A stretch of 10,323 nucleotides of DNA from an uncultured Alistipes sp. GTDB lineage: Bacteria > Bacteroidota > Bacteroidia > Bacteroidales > Rikenellaceae. Of the stretch, positions 5,528 to 10,323 are shown piece after piece. The stretch is from NCBI GenBank assembly GCA_947174295.1, contig CAMWIG010000055.1, positions 1 to 10,323 of the forward strand. The letters are read 5' to 3'. A program made the position numbers and the translations under genes. Under the pieces are notes generated by a model. The model was given only the letters and a program-made list of their open reading frames with translations, was not told the DNA's origin and did not search any database. Position 1 is the stretch's first letter, and each line of letters starts with the position of its first letter.

Positions 5528-6736
5528 ATGACGACAGACATTCTATCCGTAAAACAGCGATTCGGCATCATCGGCAACTCCGAGACGATGAACCGCGCAC
5601 TGGAAGTGGCTCTGCGCGTGGCTGCCACCGACCTGTCGGTGCTCGTCACGGGCGAGAGCGGCGTCGGAAAGGAGTTTTTCCCGCAGGTGATACACGCCTA
5701 TTCGGCCCGCAAGCACAACAAATACATCGCCGTGAACTGCGGCGCGATACCCGAGGGAACGATCGACTCGGAGCTGTTCGGCCACGAAAAAGGGTCGTTC
5801 ACCGGCGCCACCGAGGCTCGCAAAGGCTATTTCGAGGAGGCCGACGGAGGCACCATATTCCTCGACGAGGTGGCCGAGCTGCCGCTCTCGACGCAGGTGC
5901 GCCTGCTGCGCGTGCTGCAAACCGGCGAGTTCATCCGCGTAGGCGCTTCGAAGGTGCAGAAAACCAACGTCCGCGTGGTCGCCGCGACGAACGACAACCT
6001 GCTGGAATCAATCTCCGCAGGACGCTTCCGCGAAGACCTCTACTACCGTCTCAATACGGTGCCAATCGCCGTGCCTCCGCTGCGCGAACGGCCCGAAGAT
6101 ATCTTCATGCTCTTCCGCAAGTTCGCATCCGACGTGGCGGTGCAGTACCGCATGCCGGCCATCTCGCTCGACGCCGCGGCGCGCGAGATGCTCGAACACT
6201 ATTACTGGCGCGGCAACGTGCGTCAGCTGAAAAACGTAGCCGAGCAGATATCGGCCATCGAGGAGCAGCGCGAAATCACGCCGGCCGTGCTGGCCAAGTA
6301 TCTGCCGCTGCAATCGTCGGCCGCTCCCGCCGTGACATCAGCGGCGCGCATGCCGGGCGACGACTACTCGTCGGAGCGGGAGCTCCTCTACAAGGTGCTC
6401 TTCGACATGAGGGCCGACATGAACGACATGAAACGCATGCTCGCCGAGCTCACGCGCGGGGGACGTTCACAGCCAGAACCCCACCGCAGCGACATCGCGG
6501 GGCTGCTGCCCTCGTCGGCCGTGCAATCGGGCGCCGCCATAGACTACACCGAATCGGAGGACGTGACCGACTGTCCGCCCGCCCGCGAGCTGACAAAGGC
6601 CGACGTGCAGCGCGAACAGATAATACGCGCCCTGCGCCGACACAACGGACGCCGCCGCGATGCCGCCGCCGAGCTGTTCATGTCGGAACGCACGCTCTAC
6701 CGCAAAATCAAGGAGCTCGGGATAGAGGAAGAGTAG
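5528..6736 (+). CDS. σ54-dependent enhancer-binding regulator, no receiver domain, Fis-type HTH
   Basis: An AAA+ activator that remodels σ54 (RpoN) RNA polymerase at -24/-12 promoters. In order: a short N-terminus; Walker A GESGVGKE (42-49); the σ54-contact loop GSFTGA (89-94; the usual motif is GAFTGA); Walker B GGTIFLDEVAEL (107-118) with Asp113/Glu114; sensor I ATND (153-156); RFREDLYYRL (167-175) with arginine-finger residues; WRGNVRQL (227-234), the sensor II region, usually WPGNVREL. A variable linker (about 265-355) follows, then a Fis-type helix-turn-helix (361-398, ending MSERTLYRKIKELGI). The AAA+ domain starts almost at residue 13, so there is no phospho-receiver or other known sensory domain. 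Its activity must be set by abundance, partner proteins or ligands. AGAAGAG just before the ATG may be a ribosome site. It is well known next to lptE and secG in Bacteroidota. Confidence 0.93.
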   Translation: MTTDILSVKQRFGIIGNSETMNRALEVALRVAATDLSVLVTGESGVGKEFFPQVIHAYSARKHNKYIAVNCGAIPEGTIDSELFGHEKGSFTGATEARKGYFEEADGGTIFLDEVAELPLSTQVRLLRVLQTGEFIRVGASKVQKTNVRVVAATNDNLLESISAGRFREDLYYRLNTVPIAVPPLRERPEDIFMLFRKFASDVAVQYRMPAISLDAAAREMLEHYYWRGNVRQLKNVAEQISAIEEQREITPAVLAKYLPLQSSAAPAVTSAARMPGDDYSSERELLYKVLFDMRADMNDMKRMLAELTRGGRSQPEPHRSDIAGLLPSSAVQSGAAIDYTESEDVTDCPPARELTKADVQREQIIRALRRHNGRRRDAAAELFMSERTLYRKIKELGIEEE

Positions 6737-6743
6737 CTCCGCC

Positions 6744-6774
6744 AATTCAAAATTCAAAATTCAAAATTCAAAAT
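6744..6774 (+). repeat. Four tandem 7-bp repeats in the gap before lptE
   Basis: The unit AATTCAA occurs four times in a row (6744-6771) and starts a fifth (AAT). It fills the 53-base gap between the σ54 regulator stop (6736) and the LptE ATG (6790), ending about 16 bases ahead of the start codon. A second short direct repeat, CAGGAATT / CAGGATT, lies between it and the ATG, and the latter AGGA may be a weak ribosome site. Slipped-strand changes in unit number would alter leader length without changing any reading frame. Confidence 0.85.
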
Positions 6775-6789
6775 CAGGAATTCAGGATT

Positions 6790-7311
6790 ATGACGACCAA
6801 ATACTTGCGGCTGACGATTGCCGCCATATGCGCTGCCGTGCTGACCGGCTGCGGCGTGTCGATAAAATACTCGCTCTCGGGAGCGTCCATTCCGGCCGAC
6901 GCGAAGACGTTCTCGGTGGCCTACTTCCCTAACAACGCCCCGATGGTGGCGCCCATTCTCAGCTCGACGCTCACCGACGAGCTCATATCGAAGTTCGCGC
7001 GCCAGACCCGCCTGCAACAGGTTCAGGAGGGCGGCGACTTCGCGTTCGAGGGTGAAATCATCAACTACACGTCGACCACGGCATCGGTGTCGAGTCAGGA
7101 CTACGCGCTGTTGAACCGACTGACCATCACCGTGCGCGTGCGTTTCACGAACGCCGTGAACGAGGCCGCCTCGTTCCCCAACAAGACCTTCTCGGCATAC
7201 GCCGACTACGACTCCACGCGCCTGCTCACCGAGGTGGAGGGAGAGCTGATTCCGCAAATCGTCGAACAGCTCGTAACCGACATCTTCCAAGCCACGGCAT
7301 CGAACTGGTAA
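6790..7311 (+). CDS. lptE: LptE-like outer-membrane LPS assembly lipoprotein
   Basis: LptE plugs the LptD barrel and helps insert lipopolysaccharide into the outer leaflet. This 173-residue protein has a lipoprotein signal: basic Lys4/Arg7, a hydrophobic stretch at 8-18, and the lipobox VLTGC with the acylated Cys21. The mature start is GVSIKYSLSGASIP, and the body has an alternating beta pattern (KTFSVAYFPNNAP, DFAFEGEIINYTSTTASV, LNRLTITVRVRFTN), as in Bacteroidota LptE homologues. The C-terminal helix (LIPQIVEQLVTDIFQ) also fits. The mature N-terminus begins with Gly22 rather than Ser. The gene overlaps nothing, and the next gene begins 4 bases after its stop. The identification uses family resemblance plus the well-known neighbourhood (σ54 regulator before, TPR and secG after). 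Confidence 0.85.
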   Translation: MTTKYLRLTIAAICAAVLTGCGVSIKYSLSGASIPADAKTFSVAYFPNNAPMVAPILSSTLTDELISKFARQTRLQQVQEGGDFAFEGEIINYTSTTASVSSQDYALLNRLTITVRVRFTNAVNEAASFPNKTFSAYADYDSTRLLTEVEGELIPQIVEQLVTDIFQATASNW

Positions 7312-7315
7312 CGAC

Positions 7316-7801
7316 ATGGCACTCAAAGACTACATACTCTCCGAGGGCCGCTGCGACGCCCCGAGCATCGAGGAGATCGACTCGCTGCTCAAACGCCATG
7401 AGTGGTACTCCGCCGCACGCATCGCACGCGCACGCCTGACCGGCGAGTGCGACCCCCGTCTGACGGCCGTTGCCGCGAGCCGCTGCGCCACCTCGCTCGA
7501 CCGTCCCGAAATCGACATCGCACGTCTGATCGAAATCACGGCCGACGACATCATCGACCGCTTCCTGCGGCAGGACGACTACCGCATCGTGGCCGACGAA
7601 GAGTCCGGCACCGAGGATATAAAGACCGAAGCCGACCTCTCGGACGAGGAGGATGTCGTGAGCGAGCAACTCGCCGAAATATACCTCGCACAAGGGCTTC
7701 GCGACGAAGCCATCGCAATTTATCGCAAATTAAGTTTGCTAAATCCAGAAAAAAGTGTTTACTTTGCCGAGCTTATGGCTAAGATAGAAAATAATAATTA
7801 A
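7316..7801 (+). CDS. Small TPR-like protein upstream of SecG
   Basis: A 161-residue soluble, acidic protein with no signal or membrane segment. The C-terminus carries a recognisable tetratricopeptide-type helix pair: VSEQLAEIYLAQGLRDEAIAIYRKLSLLNPEKSVYFAELMAKIE (about residues 114-157). The N-terminal half is helical with LLKRHEWYSAARIARARL (24-41). An acidic linker (TEDIKTEADLSDEED) separates the two. A protein of this type usually sits between lptE and secG in Bacteroidota. Its function is not established, and the TPR-like fold suggests protein-protein contacts. Base composition falls sharply over the last ~90 bases, where a promoter for secG may be embedded. Confidence 0.78.
   Translation: MALKDYILSEGRCDAPSIEEIDSLLKRHEWYSAARIARARLTGECDPRLTAVAASRCATSLDRPEIDIARLIEITADDIIDRFLRQDDYRIVADEESGTEDIKTEADLSDEEDVVSEQLAEIYLAQGLRDEAIAIYRKLSLLNPEKSVYFAELMAKIENNN
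7735..7766 (+). promoter_or_regulatory. Possible internal promoter for secG
   Basis: TTTG at 7735-7738 and TTACTTTG at 7759-7766 have a 20-base spacer. The second differs from TAnnTTTG at one position. It lies within an AT-rich patch at the 3' end of the TPR gene and would place transcription start near 7773, about 43 bases ahead of secG. A nearby TAAGTTTG at 7731-7738 also matches TAnnTTTG but lacks an upstream TTTG at the right distance. Confidence 0.4.
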
Positions 7802-7815
7802 AAATACGATAATTT

Positions 7816-8175
7816 ATGTTATACACTATTTGTATCTGGTTGATTCTTATCGCAAGCGTTCTGATAATCCTCGCCGTGCTGGTGCAGAACCCGAAGAGCG
7901 GTATGGCCGCCAACTTCGGTGCGTCGAATCAGGTTATGGGCGTGCGCGAAACGTCGGACTTCCTCGAAAAATTCACGTGGGCTATGGCTATCGCCATCGT
8001 TGCGCTGAGCCTTCTGGCCACTCTGGCAATGGACCGCGGTCTGGTTGCCGACAGCAACCTCTCGAAGGATGCCGATGCCATCATGCAGAAGATGGAGCAG
8101 AACGCCACCCTGACTATTCCTCAGGCCGAGGCTCCCGCCGAAGCAGAGGTCGTAGAGGTCGAGGCCGAGAATTAA
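7816..8175 (+). CDS. secG: Preprotein translocase subunit SecG
   Basis: SecG is the small accessory subunit of the SecYEG channel in the inner membrane and assists SecA-driven export. The 119-residue protein has two membrane helices (about 3-22 and 53-72) separated by the diagnostic cytoplasmic loop VLVQNPKSGMAANFGASNQVMGVRETSDFLEKFTW (about 21-55), as in Bacteroidota homologues. The C-terminus is an extension rich in Glu and Ala (AEAPAEAEVVEVEAEN) that is common in this phylum. The ATG is preceded by an AT-rich leader lacking a Shine-Dalgarno sequence. It is the last gene of the five-gene cluster, 14 bases after the TPR gene, and is followed 20 bases later by the strong hairpin at 8196-8229. 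Confidence 0.95.
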   Translation: MLYTICIWLILIASVLIILAVLVQNPKSGMAANFGASNQVMGVRETSDFLEKFTWAMAIAIVALSLLATLAMDRGLVADSNLSKDADAIMQKMEQNATLTIPQAEAPAEAEVVEVEAEN

Positions 8176-8195
8176 TCCGTCAACCACGCAGACCG

Positions 8196-8229
8196 AGGCG
8201 GTTTCTCCGAACGGAGAAGCCGCCTTTTT
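8196..8229 (+). terminator. Strong intrinsic terminator after secG
   Basis: AGGCGGTTTCTCCG (8196-8209) pairs with CGGAGAAGCCGCCT (8212-8225) with one G-U pair and is followed by a run of five T (8225-8229), the classical intrinsic terminator layout. It ends the cluster that begins at 4831. Confidence 0.92.
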
Positions 8230-8318
8230 CATATGCCGCCGCGCGGAGACCTCCCGAGCCTCCGCTGCCGCCACAGACCGCGCGGCGCCATCCCGCCCCG
8301 AAGCCAATCGACCACCGC

Positions 8319-8349
8319 AAAAAGGGAGGGCCGCATATGCGGCCCTCCC
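8319..8349 (-). terminator. Palindromic intrinsic terminator of the glutamine synthetase gene
   Basis: A perfect 26-base palindrome at 8324-8349 (arms GGGAGGGCCGCAT and ATGCGGCCCTCCC) is followed on the - strand by five T (8323-8319). It starts 26 bases past the stop at 8376. It stands back to back with the secG terminator, isolating the two convergent units. Confidence 0.9.
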
Positions 8350-8375
8350 CGGAAACATTAACCTAACCTGAAAGA

Positions 8376-10322
8376 CTATCTGATAAACAGAAGTTCGCGA
8401 TATTTGGGAAGTGTCCACAACTGGTCGTCGATGACCTCTTCCAGTTTGTCGATATGGTAGCGGATGCGGTCGAAATAGACGGCCACGGTGTCGTGGTAGG
8501 CCACGGCCTTCTCGCGCTCGTCGGTCAGACGGTTGGCGTGACGGCGGGCGTCGGTCATTTCGAGAGTGAGGGTCTGAATCGCAGCCGTGTGCTCCTGTAT
8601 GCGCAGGATGAGCTCCATGTCGGTGCGGGACTCCATGCCCAGCTGCGACATCTTGTAGACCTTGTCGAGCAGCATGGCCTCGTACTTCGAAGCGATGGGA
8701 ACTATGTGGTTCATCGACAGATCGCCCAGAACGCGGCCTTCGATCTGAATCTTCTTGGTGTAGGTCTCCCACTTGACCTCGGTGCGTGCTTCGAGCTCTA
8801 CGCGGGTGTAGACTCCCGTTCGTCCGAACATGCCGACGGTCGCATCGTCGAGATAGCGGTCGAAGATGACGGGTGCCGACGTCTCGCAGTCCAAACCGCG
8901 CTTTGCCGCCTCGGCCTTCCACTCGTCGGAGTAGCCGTTGCCGTCGAAGCGCACGTCGCGGCACTCCTTGATAAGGGACTTGACGACCTCGTAGATGGCG
9001 CGCTCCTTCTTCACTCCCGACTCGATTTTGGCATTGACGGCGCTCTTGAACTCGGCGAGCTGGTCGGCGACGATGGCGTTGAGCGTAATCATCGCCTCGG
9101 CGCAGTTGGCCGACGAGCCCACGGCGCGGAACTCGAAGCGGTTTCCCGTGAAGGCGAACGGCGAGGTGCGGTTGCGATCGGTGTTGTCGAGCATAAGGGT
9201 CGGGATGTGCGAGATGCCGCTCATGCGGAATACGTTCTTGGCGTCGAAGCGTATGGCGGCATCGCCGCGGCTGGCTTCGAGCTTGTCGAGCACGGCCGAC
9301 ACCTGAGCGCCGAGGAATGTCGAGATGATTGCGGGCGGCGCCTCGTTGGCGCCCAGACGGTGGGCATTGGTGGCGCTCATGATGGAGGCCTTCAACAGTC
9401 CGTTGTGCTTGTAGACGGCCGCCATGACATTGACGAGGAACGTGATGAACTGCAAGTTTTCGGACGGGGTCTTGCCCGGGCCGAAGAGGTTGACGCCCGT
9501 ATCGGTGCCGAGCGACCAGTTGCAGTGCTTGCCCGAGCCGTTTATGCCCTTGAACGGCTTCTCGTGCAGCAGCACGCGGAAGTTGTGGCGGCGCGCCACC
9601 TTGTCCATGATTATCATCAGCAGCTGGTTGTGGTCGTTGGCGAGGTTGGCCTCCTCGTAGACGGGCGCAAGCTCGAACTGGTTGGGCGCCACCTCGTTGT
9701 GACGCGTCTTGACGGGAATGCCGAGTTTGAGCGACTCGTACTCCAAATCGCGCATGAAGGCCAGCACGCGCGACGGTATGGCGCCGAAGTAGTGGTCTTC
9801 GAGCTGCTGGTTCTTGGCCGACTCGTGGCCCATCAGCGTGCGGCCCGTGAGCTGCAAGTCGGGACGCACGGCGCACAGACTCTCGTCGACGAGGAAGTAC
9901 TCCTGCTCCCAGCCGAGGTAGGAAACCACGCGCTCGACGCTCTTGTCGAAGTAGCGGCACACCTCGACCGCAGCCTTGTCGACAGCCGACAGAGCACGCA
10001 GCAGAGGCACCTTGTAGTCGAGCGCCTCGCCCGTGTATGAGATGAAGACGGTCGGGATGCAGAGCGTCGTGTCGACGATGAACGCCGGCGACGCGGGGTC
10101 CCACGCCGAGTAGCCGCGCGCCTCGAACGTGTTGCGGATACCGCCGTTGGGGAACGACGACGCGTCGGGCTCCTGCTGCACGAGCAGCTTTCCGGAGAGC
10201 TCCTCCAACACGCTGCCGTGGCCGTCGGGCTCGGCGAATCCGTCGTGCTTCTCGGCCGTACCGCCCGTCAGCGGCTGAAACCAGTGGGTGTAGTGGTCCG
10301 CACCGTGCTCCAAAGCCCACTG
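8376..10322 (-). CDS. glnN: Type III glutamine synthetase (GlnN), N-terminus cut by window
   Basis: Glutamine synthetase type III makes glutamine from glutamate, ammonia and ATP and is typical of Bacteroidota and some other anaerobes. The frame stays open past the window edge. The visible 648 residues begin Gln-Trp-Ala-Leu-Glu-His-Gly-Ala-Asp-His-Tyr, whereas the family is about 730 long, so about 80 N-terminal residues are missing. The TTG at 10313 is internal, not a start. Motifs, counted from that Leu: ARGYSAWDPASPAFIV (65-80), GWEQEYFLVD (134-143, metal-binding glutamates), NEVAPNQFELAPVYEEAN (206-223), EKPFKGINGSGKHCNWSL (251-268; ammonia and glutamate site), and TGNRFEFRAVGSSAN further on. 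The C-terminal region (about 440-640) is the GSIII-specific extension. No regulator gene is adjacent. The terminator is at 8319-8349. The promoter lies outside the window. Confidence 0.97.
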   Translation of the reverse strand, partial: QWALEHGADHYTHWFQPLTGGTAEKHDGFAEPDGHGSVLEELSGKLLVQQEPDASSFPNGGIRNTFEARGYSAWDPASPAFIVDTTLCIPTVFISYTGEALDYKVPLLRALSAVDKAAVEVCRYFDKSVERVVSYLGWEQEYFLVDESLCAVRPDLQLTGRTLMGHESAKNQQLEDHYFGAIPSRVLAFMRDLEYESLKLGIPVKTRHNEVAPNQFELAPVYEEANLANDHNQLLMIIMDKVARRHNFRVLLHEKPFKGINGSGKHCNWSLGTDTGVNLFGPGKTPSENLQFITFLVNVMAAVYKHNGLLKASIMSATNAHRLGANEAPPAIISTFLGAQVSAVLDKLEASRGDAAIRFDAKNVFRMSGISHIPTLMLDNTDRNRTSPFAFTGNRFEFRAVGSSANCAEAMITLNAIVADQLAEFKSAVNAKIESGVKKERAIYEVVKSLIKECRDVRFDGNGYSDEWKAEAAKRGLDCETSAPVIFDRYLDDATVGMFGRTGVYTRVELEARTEVKWETYTKKIQIEGRVLGDLSMNHIVPIASKYEAMLLDKVYKMSQLGMESRTDMELILRIQEHTAAIQTLTLEMTDARRHANRLTDEREKAVAYHDTVAVYFDRIRYHIDKLEEVIDDQLWTLPKYRELLFIR

Positions 10323-10323
10323 G

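Noticed and set aside
8454..10040. Long + strand frame antisense to the glutamine synthetase gene
   Set aside because: Codon-position shadow of glnN. The translated sequence lacks any recognised domain and the other strand has a full set of GSIII motifs.
7819..10320. Long - strand frame (about 830 codons) overlapping secG and glnN
   Set aside because: It runs out of frame through glnN and antisense to secG. Its product is rich in Arg, Gly and Pro in the manner of a GC-rich shadow frame.

Overview
The window looks like chromosomal DNA of a GC-rich member of the Bacteroidota, probably Alistipes or a close relative (Rikenellaceae). This rests on remembered family resemblance, not a search. Support comes from a type III (GlnN) glutamine synthetase, the short Bacteroidota-type arginine decarboxylase, a membrane-anchored CCDC81-type HU protein, the σ54-regulator / LptE / TPR / SecG gene order, weak Shine-Dalgarno sequences, and a TTTG / TAnnTTTG promoter.

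Layout. (1) 1-1349, + strand: the C-terminal half of murA (peptidoglycan precursor synthesis), then tdk (thymidine kinase), closed by a GC-rich hairpin that also serves the convergent gene. (2) 1426-1974, - strand: an AT-richer gene of unknown function with one N-terminal membrane helix. (3) 1975-3130: about 1.15 kb without a convincing gene. Its first 410 bases are plain AT-rich DNA. The rest is a tandem array of 186-197 bp units. (4) 3131-4525, - strand: a PLP-dependent arginine decarboxylase (polyamine synthesis). Its last 18 codons and stop are the final member of the array, so each unit carries a copy of the gene's 3' end plus its downstream hairpin terminator. (5) 4526-4830: divergent intergenic region with a perfect 20-bp inverted repeat, a pair of imperfect direct repeats and a Bacteroidota-type promoter. 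(6) 4831-8229, + strand: a tight five-gene cluster (membrane HU-like protein, σ54 enhancer-binding protein without receiver domain, LptE-like lipoprotein, TPR-like protein, SecG) ended by a strong terminator. (7) 8319-10323, - strand: type III glutamine synthetase, cut at its N-terminus by the window edge, with its own palindromic terminator.

The genes are mostly housekeeping: cell-wall precursors, nucleotide salvage, polyamines, nitrogen assimilation and envelope or secretion functions. The cluster at 4831-8175 couples two DNA-binding or regulatory proteins to outer-membrane LPS assembly (LptE) and the Sec translocon (SecG), which suggests envelope-linked control.

The most unusual structure is the array of decarboxylase 3' ends. 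Copies differ from the gene and from each other partly by synonymous changes only, the outermost two units are identical, and each unit repeats a terminator. It could be a slippage or unequal-crossover product, or a reservoir for gene conversion of the C-terminus. I found no defence system, CRISPR, transposase or RNA gene.
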